Part shown: positions 45,311 to 54,421 of the stretch, piece after piece | Layout: every line of letters starts with the position of its first letter | Position numbering within the stretch: the first letter of the stretch is position 1 | NCBI GenBank assembly: GCA_029972225.1 | Contig: CP124756.1 | Location: 1,842,001 to 1,906,000 of the forward strand | DNA: 64,000 bases | Source: Candidatus Thiothrix putei | GTDB taxonomy: Bacteria; Pseudomonadota; Gammaproteobacteria; Thiotrichales; Thiotrichaceae | Reading direction: 5' to 3' | Made by a program: the position numbers and the translations under genes | Notes under the pieces: generated by a model | What the model saw: only the letters and a program-made list of their open reading frames with translations | The model's database searches: none | Told to the model about the DNA's origin: nothing

Positions 45311-46048
45311 ATGCAGCGATTACGCAGAATAGTACGGTTGATTCGGTTAGCGACACACACAGGTGTCGGTGTGTTACTGACAGTGTTATTTGCCGGGGTG
45401 TGGCAAGCCACTTTCTATCCGCGTTTGGTGCGCTGGTGGCTAGGCAAAGCAGGGCGGATTATTGGGGTTCAACTCAATGTGGTAGGTAAGCCTGCGGATG
45501 AGGCAGTGTTGATGGTGGCTAACCATATTTCGTGGCTGGATATTGCGTTGTTGGGCGGGGTGGCTAATCCACGTTTTTTGTCAAAGCAAGAAGTACGTCA
45601 CTGGCCGGTGATTGGTTGGTTGGCGGCGAAATCCGGAACGTTATTCATTACACGCGGTAAAGCGGGCGCGGCAGCACAAGCGGCTACGACGATTTTGCAA
45701 GCGTTACAGGCGGGGGATTCGGTATTGCTGTTTCCAGAAGGCACGACAACGACCGGAAATGATGTACGCACCTTTCATGCGCGTTTGTTTGCACCTGCAT
45801 TTGAGGCGGGTGTGGCGGTGCAGCCGGTGGCATTGCGTTATCCGGGGCAAGACGGTTTGACGAACCCTGTCGTGCCGTATGTCGATCAGCAATCCTTGTG
45901 GGATAATTTGAAAGCGTTGTTAGCGGAAGCGGAGGTTCAGGCAGAAATTCACTTTCTACCGTTAATGACAACGCAAGGTATTGACCGCAAAGCACTGGCG
46001 GCGGCTTGTGAGCAACAAATCCGTGCTTTTTGTGCGATGCAGCAGTAA
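45311..46048 (+). CDS. 1-acyl-glycerol-3-phosphate acyltransferase-like protein
   Basis: The 245-residue membrane protein has an N-terminal hydrophobic segment (VGVLLTVLFAGVWQATFY) and PlsC-family motifs. The acyltransferase NHISWLDIALL (H-x4-D) is followed by the glycerol-phosphate site FPEGTTTTGN. It adds an acyl chain to lysophosphatidate or a related lysolipid. Several such paralogues exist in most gammaproteobacteria, so this need not be the main PlsC. Confidence 0.9.
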   Translation: MQRLRRIVRLIRLATHTGVGVLLTVLFAGVWQATFYPRLVRWWLGKAGRIIGVQLNVVGKPADEAVLMVANHISWLDIALLGGVANPRFLSKQEVRHWPVIGWLAAKSGTLFITRGKAGAAAQAATTILQALQAGDSVLLFPEGTTTTGNDVRTFHARLFAPAFEAGVAVQPVALRYPGQDGLTNPVVPYVDQQSLWDNLKALLAEAEVQAEIHFLPLMTTQGIDRKALAAACEQQIRAFCAMQQ

Positions 46049-46080
46049 GCTTTAGGGATTGTTTTAACAGGAGCAGACTG

Positions 46081-46848
46081 ATGGCGCACTGGGTACGTTT
46101 TTCCGCCGAGGGTGAAACCCGTTTTGGCACGTTGGCACACGGCATTATCACGGAATATTGCGGTGATATGTTCGCCGAACATTCGCTGAGTGGGCGTGAA
46201 TTTGCCTTGGCAGCCGTGCAATTGTTGCGCCCGTGTGAGCCTTCCAAGCTGATTGGTTTGTGGAATAATTTTCAGGAACGGGCAATGGTCGAAAATCTGC
46301 ATAAGCCTGCACATCCACTGTATTTCCTTAAAGCCGCTAACAGTTTTGCGGGGCAGGGTGAGGTTATCCCACGCCCAAGTACTTACAACGGCATGGTGGT
46401 GTTTGAAGGGGAATTGGGTATTGTCATCGGTAAACGTTGTAAAGGTGTTTCGCTGGAGCAAGCGCCTGACTACGTTTTCGGTTATACCTGTGTGAATGAT
46501 GTCACCGCACGTGACTTGCTGAAACAAGACCCGGTATTTGTACACTGGACGCGGGCGAAAAGTTTCGATCAATTTGGGGTGTTTGGTCCGAGCATTGCCA
46601 CAGGGCTTGATGCGTCTGAGTTGCGAGTTAGGGTTGAGTTGAATGGAGAGGAGAAGCAAAACTATCCGGTGGCGGATATGTTCTTTTCACCGCATGATAT
46701 TGTGAGTCAGATTTCGCACGATATGACGTTGGAGGCGGGTGACATTATTGCTTGCGGCACATCAGTGGGCGTGTGCGGAATGAATGATGGGGATACTGTG
46801 GTGGTCAGCATCGCGGGTATCGGCGAGCTGACCAACCGTTTCGGTTAA
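46081..46848 (+). CDS. Fumarylacetoacetate hydrolase-family protein
   Basis: The 255-residue protein has the FAH domain with metal ligands in FEGELGIVIGK and FGYTCVNDVTARDLL, the typical SFDQFGVFGPSI and the end motif LEAGDIIACGTSVGVC. The family includes hydratase, isomerase and decarboxylase enzymes acting on dicarbonyl acids; oxaloacetate decarboxylase-type activity is another option. ATG 46081 with ribosome site caggagc is chosen; the frame upstream overlaps the acyltransferase gene. Confidence 0.88.
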   Translation: MAHWVRFSAEGETRFGTLAHGIITEYCGDMFAEHSLSGREFALAAVQLLRPCEPSKLIGLWNNFQERAMVENLHKPAHPLYFLKAANSFAGQGEVIPRPSTYNGMVVFEGELGIVIGKRCKGVSLEQAPDYVFGYTCVNDVTARDLLKQDPVFVHWTRAKSFDQFGVFGPSIATGLDASELRVRVELNGEEKQNYPVADMFFSPHDIVSQISHDMTLEAGDIIACGTSVGVCGMNDGDTVVVSIAGIGELTNRFG

Positions 46849-46859
46849 GCGTTAAGTGC

Positions 46860-47393
46860 TTAGTGAGAATTGGTGGGTGGTTTGGCACTGTGGCTTAAGC
46901 GATCCGTGAGGGCATACAACACGCCGGATACCACAAAGGTTAGATGAATGCCAACCATCCACGCCATTTCTTCGGTGGAAGGAGCATGGGGTGAACCCAA
47001 TGCCATGAAAGATTTGAGCAGATCGATCCCTGAAATAGCGACGATAGAGCCGATGAGTTTGAGTTTTAAATCGCTGAAACCGATATGCCCCATCCAGTCG
47101 GGGCGATCCGCGTGACCGTGGAGATCTTCCATTTTAGACACAAAGGTTTCATAGCCGCTAAAAATGATAATAATCAGTAGGTTCATGATTAGGGAAATAT
47201 CGACCAGTGAGAGGACGCCAATGATAATGTCGTCATCGGTGGCCGTCATAATGCCTGCGGCTAACCCCCAGAGGATTTTCACCGCTTTGAACAGTAATAC
47301 GACTAGAGCCGCTACTAAGGCTAAATAAACGGGAGCGAGTAACCAGCGGCTTGTGAAGAGGAAATGCTCAAATAAACTTTCAATGTATTTCAT
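46860..47393 (-). CDS. UPF0114/YqhA-family membrane protein
   Basis: The 177-residue protein starts MKYIESLFEHFLFTSRWLLAP, the typical start of the YqhA/TIGR00645 family, and has four membrane segments including SLVDISLIMNLLIIIIFSGYE. The function of the family is unknown. ATG 47393 is chosen because it gives the conserved N-terminus; the extension to 47483 is poor. It is convergent with the FAH gene and divergent from prmB. Confidence 0.88.
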   Translation of the reverse strand: MKYIESLFEHFLFTSRWLLAPVYLALVAALVVLLFKAVKILWGLAAGIMTATDDDIIIGVLSLVDISLIMNLLIIIIFSGYETFVSKMEDLHGHADRPDWMGHIGFSDLKLKLIGSIVAISGIDLLKSFMALGSPHAPSTEEMAWMVGIHLTFVVSGVLYALTDRLSHSAKPPTNSH

Positions 47394-47491
47394 GGTGATG
47401 TTTGCTTTTTTGCTAGGTTGAGAATGGGCGCAATCATAGGGGGTGTGTCGGGCAGTGGCAATAAACATGGTAGCATTCGCCAAAATACGGG

Positions 47492-48436
47492 ATGATAGAC
47501 ACCTTTTGTACCGACACGATGATGGAGATTATGGATTTCGACCACGCTGAACTGTTGACCATTAAGGATTATATTCGCTGGGGCGCAAGCCGCTTTGCTG
47601 AGGCTGAACTGAGTTTTTCTCACGGTATGTCCTCACCGTTTGATGAAGCCGCTTATTTGGTGCTGCATACGCTGCATTTACCAGTGGATACCCCCGACTT
47701 GTATTTTGACAGCCGTCTGACGGGCAGTGAACGTGCAGCCGTTGCTGACATCGTGCAACAACGGGTGGAAACGCGTAAACCAGCGGCGTATCTGACGAAT
47801 GAGGGTTGGTTTTTAGGCTTACCGTTTTATGTGGATGAAAATGTCTTGATTCCGCGCTCGCCGATTGCGGAATACATTGAAAAACAGTTTTCACCGTGGA
47901 TTGAACCGCATCAGGTACATACTATTTTGGATCTTTGCACCGGCAGTGGTTGCATTGGTATTGCTTGTGCTTATGCGTTTCCCCATGCACGGGTCGATTT
48001 GAGCGATATTTCTGAGGCGGCTTTGGAGGTTGCTCAGGTGAATATTGAGCGCCATAACCTTGCAGGGCAAGTGGAGGCGATTCAGTCTGATTTATTTGAG
48101 CATTTGCAAGGCCGTCAGTACGACATTATTGTCAGCAATCCCCCGTATGTGGATGCAGACGATATGGCTGCATTAACCCCAGAGTTTTTACATGAGCCTG
48201 CTGAATTAGCGCTCGCTTCTGGGGAGGATGGTTTGGCACATACACGCCGTATTTTGCGTGATGCAGCCACGCATCTTACGGAAAACGGTATTCTGATCGT
48301 GGAAGTGGGCAACAGCCAATACGCGTTGCAAGCGGCCTACCCAGAAGTTTTATTTCATTGGTTAGAGTTCGAGCGCGGCGGTGATGGTGTATTCCTGCTC
48401 ACCGCCGATCAAGTACGGGAGTTAGCCGGTCACTGA
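47492..48436 (+). CDS. prmB: Ribosomal protein L3 N5-glutamine methyltransferase
   Basis: The protein (up to 314 residues) has a helical N-terminal domain and a SAM-binding domain: [17 protein letters not shown] (motif I) and the catalytic [11 protein letters not shown] of glutamine N5-methyltransferases. [12 protein letters not shown] and the length fit PrmB better than PrmC. It methylates a glutamine of L3 during ribosome assembly. The start may be any of the ATGs at 47492, 47519, 47522 or 47534; [17 protein letters not shown] from 47534 is the conserved part. Confidence 0.9.
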   Translation: MIDTFCTDTMMEIMDFDHAELLTIKDYIRWGASRFAEAELSFSHGMSSPFDEAAYLVLHTLHLPVDTPDLYFDSRLTGSERAAVADIVQQRVETRKPAAYLTNEGWFLGLPFYVDENVLIPRSPIAEYIEKQFSPWIEPHQVHTILDLCTGSGCIGIACAYAFPHARVDLSDISEAALEVAQVNIERHNLAGQVEAIQSDLFEHLQGRQYDIIVSNPPYVDADDMAALTPEFLHEPAELALASGEDGLAHTRRILRDAATHLTENGILIVEVGNSQYALQAAYPEVLFHWLEFERGGDGVFLLTADQVRELAGH

Positions 48437-48457
48437 TACGAATAATAGGAGGTATTG

Positions 48458-48919
48458 TTACCTACCGCCTGTATACGGGTATGTGGTGCTGCCGCTGTTA
48501 TTGTTGGTATAGCATTGGGTTTTTTGCGCTTCTGGCAAGCTGTTGAGTGGTGTGAAACCCTGTGCGAGAGCCGCATTCATGGAGTTGCTGGTTACGGTGA
48601 AAATATTGATTTTGCCATCAGCACCACCGCAGAATGCGGGGTACATGCGTCCATCCATGCCGCAACTGCTGGCGGTAACAATTGCACCACCGGCTTGGAG
48701 TTGACGCTGCATTTCTGCCAGTGGCACACCGCCACCTTCACACTGGCGCGAGCCTTGGTATTTGTACACATCCACATAAGTAACGGGTGTTGGCGTCGCT
48801 GGTGGATACGTGGTTGTGCCCCATGGATTCCACGGGTTGACGTAAGCGTCGTTGGGTACACAAGCACTTAACAAGAGGCCGGAGACTAAGGCCGCAACTC
48901 CGATTTTGATAGGCAACAT
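48458..48919 (-). CDS. Predicted lipoprotein, unknown function
   Basis: The 153-residue protein has a lipoprotein signal (VAALVSGLLLSACVPN, lipobox LSAC). A Pro/Trp-rich segment (NPWNPWGTTTYPPATPTP) is followed by a compact part with four cysteines (QCEGGG, SSCGMDG, AFCGGADG, TQCYTNN) that could form two disulfides in the periplasm. I do not recognise a family. It stands alone between prmB and htpG. Confidence 0.72.
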   Translation of the reverse strand: MLPIKIGVAALVSGLLLSACVPNDAYVNPWNPWGTTTYPPATPTPVTYVDVYKYQGSRQCEGGGVPLAEMQRQLQAGGAIVTASSCGMDGRMYPAFCGGADGKINIFTVTSNSMNAALAQGFTPLNSLPEAQKTQCYTNNNSGSTTYPYTGGR

Positions 48920-49048
48920 AAGTGACTCTCCTTCGCAAAAAAATGGGTAGCATCATTTCAACGAATATTCATTTCAATGACAACTACCCATTTGAGTGGC
49001 TGGAATGGCTTTCAGTTCCAGCTTGCTGTATTAATGACTATCGGTGGC

Positions 49049-50938
49049 TTAACCCATCGCTAACATCAGCTTGTTCAGGCGATTGACGAAGCCCGCAGGG
49101 TCTTCCAGTTGCCCGCCTTCCGCCAGAATGGCTTGATCCAGCAAGATACTGGACCATTCGCCAAAGCGCTCATCATCGGTTTCCGCTTCCATGCGCTTTA
49201 GTAAGGGATGCGTCGGATTGATTTCCAAAGCAGGTTTGGTATCTGGCATTTCATGACCGGCCTGTTTCATTAGTTGCTGCATGTACAATGCCATGTCGTG
49301 CTCATTCAGTACAATGCAAGACGGTGAGGTGGTTAAGCGGTGTGAAACGCGCACTTCGCCAACTTTTTCGCCCAATGCTGTTTTTATGTGCTCGACCATG
49401 TTCTTGGCTTCGGCTTCAACTTTGGCTTGTTCCTGTTTGTCTTCCTCGGTTTCGAGTTTGGACAGGTCGAGCTGACCTTTAGCGACGGATTGCAGCGATT
49501 TGCCTTCAAACTCCATCAAATGCTGTACCAGCCATTCGTCTACGCGATCAGACAGTAACAGCACTTCGATGCCTTTTTTGCGGAACACTTCCAGATGCGG
49601 GCTGTTTTTCGCAGCGGTGTGGCTGTCGGCGGTGATGTAGTAGATTTTGTCCTGACCTTCTTTCATGCGGGCGATGTAGTCTGGCAAGGAGACGGTTTGT
49701 TCTGCACTGTCATCCAGTGTGGAAGAGAAGCGCAGCAATTTGGCGATTTGTTCGCGGTTGCTGAAGTCTTCGCCTGGGCCTTCTTTGAGGACTTTGCCGA
49801 ACTCTTTCCAGAATTTCGCGTATTTTTCCGGTTCGTTGGCAATCATGTTTTCCAGCAAACCAATGACTTTTTTCACTGAGGCATTTTTCATGTTCTCGAT
49901 GATTTTATTGCCTTGCAGGATTTCACGCGACACATTCAGCGGCAGGTCGTTGGAATCCAGTACACCGCGCACAAAACGCAAATAGCGTGGCATCAGCTTG
50001 AATTCTTTGTCTTCCATGATGAAAACACGCTGTACGTACAGCTTCAAGCCGTGGGTGTTGTCACGGTCGAACAGGTCGAAGGGGGCTTTGGAGGGCAGGT
50101 ATAGCAAGGACGTATATTCGTACTTACCTTCGACGCGGTTGTGTGACCACGCCAGCGCGTCTTCCCAGTCGTGTGAAACGTGTTTGTAGAATTCCTGGTA
50201 TTCCTCATCCTTCACTTCGGATTTGGCACGTGTCCACAGCGCATTGGCTTTGTTGACGGTTTCCCATTCATCCTTGATTTCACCGGCTTCGGTTTTACGC
50301 ATGTTCACCGGCAGCGGGATGTGGTCAGAATACTGGCGGATGATATTGCGCAAACGCCAGCCGTCAGCCAACAGCTTTTCGTCTTCTTTGAGGTGCAGGA
50401 CAATTTCTGTACCACGGGTGGCTTTCTCGACCTGTTCCAGCGAGTAGCCGGATTGCGCATCGGATTCCCAACGGACACCTTCAGAAGCAGCAGCACCCGC
50501 GCGGCGAGTGGTCAGCGTTACTTTGTCGGCAACGATGAAAGAGGCGTAGAAGCCTACCCCGAACTGCCCGATCATGTGCGAGTCTTTTTTCTCGTCGCCG
50601 GTCAGTTTGCTCAGGAATTCTTTGGTGCCAGATTTGGCAATCGTGCCGATATTGGTCACGACTTCATCGCGGCTCATGCCGATGCCGTTGTCGCGCACGG
50701 TAATCGTGCCTGCTTGTGCGTCGAATTCGACTTCCACGCGCAATTCGCTGTCGTTCTCGTAGAGGCTGTCGTTGCCAATGGCTTCAAAACGCAGCTTGTC
50801 GCACGCATCCGAACCGTTAGATACCAACTCGCGCAGGAAAATTTCCTTGTTGGAATACAGTGAGTGAATCATCAGGTGTAACAGTTGATTCACTTCGGTT
50901 TGAAATTGCAGGTTTTCTTTATTGCTTGTTGCCGTCAT
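49049..50938 (-). CDS. htpG: Chaperone HtpG (Hsp90)
   Basis: The 629-residue protein has all Hsp90 motifs: [43 protein letters not shown] (GHKL ATPase), the middle domain with [13 protein letters not shown], and the C-terminal dimerisation domain. It lacks the MEEVD tail, as do all bacterial forms. A sigma-32-type promoter lies upstream. It is monocistronic. Confidence 0.97.
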   Translation of the reverse strand: MTATSNKENLQFQTEVNQLLHLMIHSLYSNKEIFLRELVSNGSDACDKLRFEAIGNDSLYENDSELRVEVEFDAQAGTITVRDNGIGMSRDEVVTNIGTIAKSGTKEFLSKLTGDEKKDSHMIGQFGVGFYASFIVADKVTLTTRRAGAAASEGVRWESDAQSGYSLEQVEKATRGTEIVLHLKEDEKLLADGWRLRNIIRQYSDHIPLPVNMRKTEAGEIKDEWETVNKANALWTRAKSEVKDEEYQEFYKHVSHDWEDALAWSHNRVEGKYEYTSLLYLPSKAPFDLFDRDNTHGLKLYVQRVFIMEDKEFKLMPRYLRFVRGVLDSNDLPLNVSREILQGNKIIENMKNASVKKVIGLLENMIANEPEKYAKFWKEFGKVLKEGPGEDFSNREQIAKLLRFSSTLDDSAEQTVSLPDYIARMKEGQDKIYYITADSHTAAKNSPHLEVFRKKGIEVLLLSDRVDEWLVQHLMEFEGKSLQSVAKGQLDLSKLETEEDKQEQAKVEAEAKNMVEHIKTALGEKVGEVRVSHRLTTSPSCIVLNEHDMALYMQQLMKQAGHEMPDTKPALEINPTHPLLKRMEAETDDERFGEWSSILLDQAILAEGGQLEDPAGFVNRLNKLMLAMG

Positions 50939-50979
50939 GGGTTGTGAGTCCTCATATCTTGTGTATTTCGATGTGCACA

Positions 50980-51007
50980 GAATGGGGGGTAAGGTGAAAA
51001 TTTCAAG
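50980..51007 (-). promoter_or_regulatory. Sigma-32 (RpoH) heat-shock promoter of htpG
   Basis: On the minus strand cttgaaa (51007-51001), a 13-base spacer and ccccattc (50987-50980) match the RpoH consensus (CTTGAAA, CCCCATnT) at all but one position. The htpG start is about 42 bp downstream of the -10 element. Confidence 0.85.
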
Positions 51008-51194
51008 GGGCGAGTCTGAGTACTATTCAGTTCATCGAGATTCTTCTTCAGTTCATCATTTGATCGATATAAAAAATACTTTGTCTTTCATATAGTGAAG
51101 TTGAGAGCTAATGATGAAATGGTGTTGAATAATTTTCATAATTTATCTTGAAACATCTGCTATTTTTATACTAGATATTAACAAGGATTAGTTC
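51008..51194. other. AT-rich intergenic stretch
   Basis: This AT-rich gap between htpG and the small ORF shows a short direct repeat (cagttcatc at 51028-51036 and 51051-51059). It probably holds the promoter for the lipoprotein gene at 51277. I see no gene in it. Confidence 0.5.
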
Positions 51195-51284
51195 GTGAAG
51201 AATTTTATCTTGTATTCATGGTTTATTGTCATTTCTGGTTGTTTGGGCGTTTTTTTACTAAAAAATGGAGTTGGATATGTCTAA
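51195..51284 (+). CDS. Possible 29-residue membrane peptide overlapping a lipoprotein start
   Basis: GTG 51195 with ribosome site aagga (51183-51187) encodes a 29-residue hydrophobic peptide (MKNFILYSWFIVISGCLGVF then a short tail). Its stop overlaps the ATG of the next gene by 8 bases, an arrangement used for translational coupling. It could be a coupling leader or a tiny lipoprotein (ISGC resembles a lipobox). With no homologue known to me, it may be chance. Confidence 0.35.
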   Translation: MKNFILYSWFIVISGCLGVFLLKNGVGYV

Positions 51285-51609
51285 AAAATTATCAATTATC
51301 GCGTTTGGGTGTGCTGTTGCATGGTTAGTATCCGGTTGTTCCAGCGTCATGGTGGGAAGTGCGCCTGATAAAAATCCACCTAAGTTGTTGAAGGCTGAAA
51401 ATGTGCGGGGTTTGGATAAAGGGAAAGTCGCAGATGTACAATGGGATCGGCCCATCGCTTTTGGTCCAGTCCCAACGAACCTCCAGGTAGTAGGCGATGC
51501 TGCGTGTCAAGCGGGTGGTTTTGCCAAAGCCATCGGATACCATCCTTCTGCTATCGGCTTAGATGGGAAAGCAATCGCAGGTGGCGGCTACTTTTGCTCC
51601 AATAGTTAA
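51277..51609 (+). CDS. Small predicted lipoprotein
   Basis: The 110-residue protein starts MSKKLSIIAFGCAVAWLVSG with lipobox VSGC. The mature part includes two cysteines (DAACQAG and YFCSNS) and the sequence GGFAKAIGYHPSAIGLDGK. The start at 51277 has ribosome site ggag; an ATG at 51265 is possible. No family is recognised. It ends before a hairpin shared with the convergent hydroxylase gene. Confidence 0.75.
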   Translation: MSKKLSIIAFGCAVAWLVSGCSSVMVGSAPDKNPPKLLKAENVRGLDKGKVADVQWDRPIAFGPVPTNLQVVGDAACQAGGFAKAIGYHPSAIGLDGKAIAGGGYFCSNS

Positions 51610-51647
51610 CAAAAATAATTGTTTGGTCTAGCTAAAAGGCTGTTCTG

Positions 51648-51681
51648 TAGCCTTCTCTCTCTCTTGTGAAGGAGAAGGCTA
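51648..51681. terminator. Hairpin between convergent genes
   Basis: Arms tagccttctc and gagaaggcta form a 10-bp stem followed by tttatta on the + strand. It likely ends transcription of the lipoprotein gene and perhaps of the convergent hydroxylase gene. Confidence 0.55.
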
Positions 51682-51688
51682 TTTATTA

Positions 51689-52537
51689 TCAATTAATCAT
51701 CTGCTCACAAAACACATCACCCTGACCTTTATCACGGAACCATTTGGTGATGATAGTTTTTTCACCTTCCTCGACAGGCATTCCATGATGCAGTGTTTGA
51801 CGATTAGGTAGGCCATCTGGATAGAGGTTGTTCCAGATGACAGCCTGCCCTTGTTTTGGATAAAAGGTATGGTCTAGGTACAGAAAATGTGTTCCCCCAC
51901 CTTTAAGGGTATTATTTAAATAAACCATAAAAGTCCATGTCCGTTGGCCTTGTTCTTCTGCAAATTCGTGATAGGCTGGTGTGTTAGGCGTAAAATGATC
52001 ATGGTGTGCTTTAAGTTCTTTGCCTACCCCGTAATGTTGGGCTTGGATTGGCTCTGAATAGGGTAGGCAGATGCCAAGGGTGCGGGCTATTTTTTCATCT
52101 ATGTAATCAACAAAAGGATCTTCGTTATGACGCAGATGACAGGTCATGCTGGTGCGGAATGCTGGGTCACCATTGTAATGGGAAACCGTGGAAGGGGATA
52201 AATTCTGTTTCGTGAGAGCAATGATGCGCTCGCACTCACTTGGACTGAGGAAGTTATCAATAGTATAGAGTTGTAATATATCAGTCTCGAAACGTTTTGC
52301 GCCTAAAGCTAAACCACGCACATCCATAAGTGTCGATAGTGTTTGATGGTCAAAGGTTGTGTTTGTCTGTATGGGCTGTGTTTCTATACCTGTTGGGTAC
52401 ATGTCCCCCATCATTTGTTGAATCGTGTTGGCATTGAAGCCGTTGTTACGCATGATTCTGTATATTTCTTCTGTATTACACTGACGTGAAAGGTTGGTAT
52501 CTAACCAGTCTTTCCATTCTTGATCCATTGCAAACAT
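51689..52537 (-). CDS. Prolyl 4-hydroxylase-like 2-oxoglutarate/Fe(II) dioxygenase
   Basis: The 282-residue protein has an N-terminal helical part and a P4H-type double-stranded beta-helix domain. The iron ligands are in KAHHDHF (H-x-D, about 180) and RQTLHHGMPVEEGEK (distal His), and the 2-oxoglutarate-binding Lys is in TIITKWFRD. It would hydroxylate a proline or other residue in a protein or peptide. The substrate is unknown. It is followed on the same strand, about 90 bp upstream, by a pseudokinase with a very Pro/Thr-rich tail, which is an interesting potential substrate. Confidence 0.87.
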   Translation of the reverse strand: MFAMDQEWKDWLDTNLSRQCNTEEIYRIMRNNGFNANTIQQMMGDMYPTGIETQPIQTNTTFDHQTLSTLMDVRGLALGAKRFETDILQLYTIDNFLSPSECERIIALTKQNLSPSTVSHYNGDPAFRTSMTCHLRHNEDPFVDYIDEKIARTLGICLPYSEPIQAQHYGVGKELKAHHDHFTPNTPAYHEFAEEQGQRTWTFMVYLNNTLKGGGTHFLYLDHTFYPKQGQAVIWNNLYPDGLPNRQTLHHGMPVEEGEKTIITKWFRDKGQGDVFCEQMIN

Positions 52538-52624
52538 GACAACCCCCTTCTTTATCCATCAATAATCACATTTATATAGTAAGTCTCTGACTATTTTCTA
52601 TGTCATAGGTCAATATTTTTAATA

Positions 52625-54220
52625 TCAATCCGGCATAACAATAAATACATTGTCACCTTGCGGTGTTACTTGAGTAGGTTGCACTTTTTTCTTGGGCGAT
52701 GTAGCTGGTGGTGAACCCACAACAAAGGTACTTTCTGTCACAGGGATGACAACTGCGGTAGTAGCTGGCGTTGGTTTTGGGTGAGTTATAGGTTGTGAAA
52801 TGGTTATCGGTGGTGCAGGCGGTGTCACAACAGCAACGGGGATAGGGGGAGGGGGGGCTTCTCGAACATCTGTTGGTGCTGGTATATCGACCGTTGCCTG
52901 AGTCTTCATTGAAACGTTGTTATTTTGATGTGGCATCTTTATAGGTGTCTGTGCCTTGTCAGGTAACGGTTTTTGGGTCGACTTTTCTACAGGCTGGTAT
53001 TTTTTATTTTCGGTTGTTGTTTTAGTTACAACTTGGGCGGTCGTTTCAACGATTTGCTTTTCAGTGGACGTTGTAGTGGCGGTCAATACAGCATTGCCTA
53101 TCGGTGTGACGGGCTGTACGTTCATTTCTTTGGAAAGAATGGGTTGTTCCGTTGGCGATACGCGATTAGCCGTTATTGAAACAGCATGGGTGTCGGGTGT
53201 GGCAATCGTTAGCTTTTCTGAACTTTCCAAGTTTGGGGTAATAGTGGTGGCAATGGGATTTACTATAGCTGGTAAAGATTGCTGGTAAAATTGATAGATG
53301 CCTGTCAGGAGTAAAAGTATGAGAGGTACTGCTGCAATCGTTACAGGGCGGGCAAAGCGTGAGGTTGTTTGTTGAGTAGCATCATTGTTCATGGGTATGC
53401 TGGTAAACGCATGTACTAACTCATAGGGGGACGTTTGGCGTTCATAACGTTCCAGCGCCAAGCCTCGTTGCAGGCTTTTTTGGGATTCCGGGGGTAAGTT
53501 TGTCAGTAAAGAAGGAGAGGTTTTCTTCTCGTAAGCCTCCAATGTACTCAGCGCACCGAAAGGAGGAGAGTCATGTAAGATCTGGTAAGCAATACAGGCA
53601 ATAGAGAAAGTATCATCTTGATGAGTGGGCAGAATGCCACGGGCTGCTTGAGGGCTGCAATAGGCAGAATATATAGAAATTTTGGGTTTTATTTCTGCAT
53701 TTAAGCTTGTTAAAATTCTCAGGGCAATTACAACTGGTGCATTCAAAAAAACATATTGACTTTCTTTGCATAAAATAGCACCAGGTTCAATGAAGCCAAA
53801 ACCGTTCTTATGACTGATCTGTTTAGCGGCTTGTAAGGTTCCAAGTAGCAAGGGTTGTACGCGTTCCATAGCTATAGCTACACTTGATGAGCATGACTCT
53901 ATGAGCTTGTGTAGTAATAGCTCTGTACACGGCTCATCCAACACAATCCAGTAAACGCCTTGAAATTCGCAAGTACCTGCCACCTTCAAAGGAGAGTTTT
54001 TCTGAGTAAATCCCTCTATTACCCTTGGCATAACATCATGAAAATTTGGATAAGCAGCGATCTCCGGTGCGACGGCTAACATTATGACCTGCTTTGGTGC
54101 ATCGTCTTGATGAGCACTGATGAAATCATGTGCACAAAAAAACTTCCCTAAAGCGGTTGTTGAAAGTGGTTCGCCCAGTTCGTAGCGATCGGCAATAATA
54201 AGATTATGCTTGGTTTGCAT
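52625..54220 (-). CDS. Membrane pseudokinase with Pro/Thr-rich periplasmic tail
   Basis: The 531-residue protein has a Ser/Thr-kinase-like cytoplasmic domain (about 10-275): RYELGEPLSTTALGKFFCAHD, then a degenerate catalytic loop FGFIEPGAILCKESQYVFLN and a late-lobe DDTFSIACIAYQILHDSPPFG. The usual VAIK lysine, HRD aspartate and DFG aspartate are missing, so it is probably inactive in phosphotransfer. One membrane segment (about 291-310) leads to a 220-residue Pro/Thr/Val-rich tail. Such proteins may sense or scaffold. It is divergent from the secreted Ala-rich protein gene. Confidence 0.78.
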   Translation of the reverse strand: MQTKHNLIIADRYELGEPLSTTALGKFFCAHDFISAHQDDAPKQVIMLAVAPEIAAYPNFHDVMPRVIEGFTQKNSPLKVAGTCEFQGVYWIVLDEPCTELLLHKLIESCSSSVAIAMERVQPLLLGTLQAAKQISHKNGFGFIEPGAILCKESQYVFLNAPVVIALRILTSLNAEIKPKISIYSAYCSPQAARGILPTHQDDTFSIACIAYQILHDSPPFGALSTLEAYEKKTSPSLLTNLPPESQKSLQRGLALERYERQTSPYELVHAFTSIPMNNDATQQTTSRFARPVTIAAVPLILLLLTGIYQFYQQSLPAIVNPIATTITPNLESSEKLTIATPDTHAVSITANRVSPTEQPILSKEMNVQPVTPIGNAVLTATTTSTEKQIVETTAQVVTKTTTENKKYQPVEKSTQKPLPDKAQTPIKMPHQNNNVSMKTQATVDIPAPTDVREAPPPPIPVAVVTPPAPPITISQPITHPKPTPATTAVVIPVTESTFVVGSPPATSPKKKVQPTQVTPQGDNVFIVMPD

Positions 54221-54421
54221 GTTCAGCGGTTATTCCCCAAGTATACTTGTCTCAGAATCAACTCTGGTATGGGTGATTCAGTCATACTAGAATTATATGT
54301 CGTTAAATACTTTTGTTTATATGGAAAGCACACTATAATAATATCACTTTATTATGGCAGTGATCCACTGCATAATAAACGGTGTATTTGTTCTGATTAA
54401 AATGATGGAAGGAGGCTTCCA

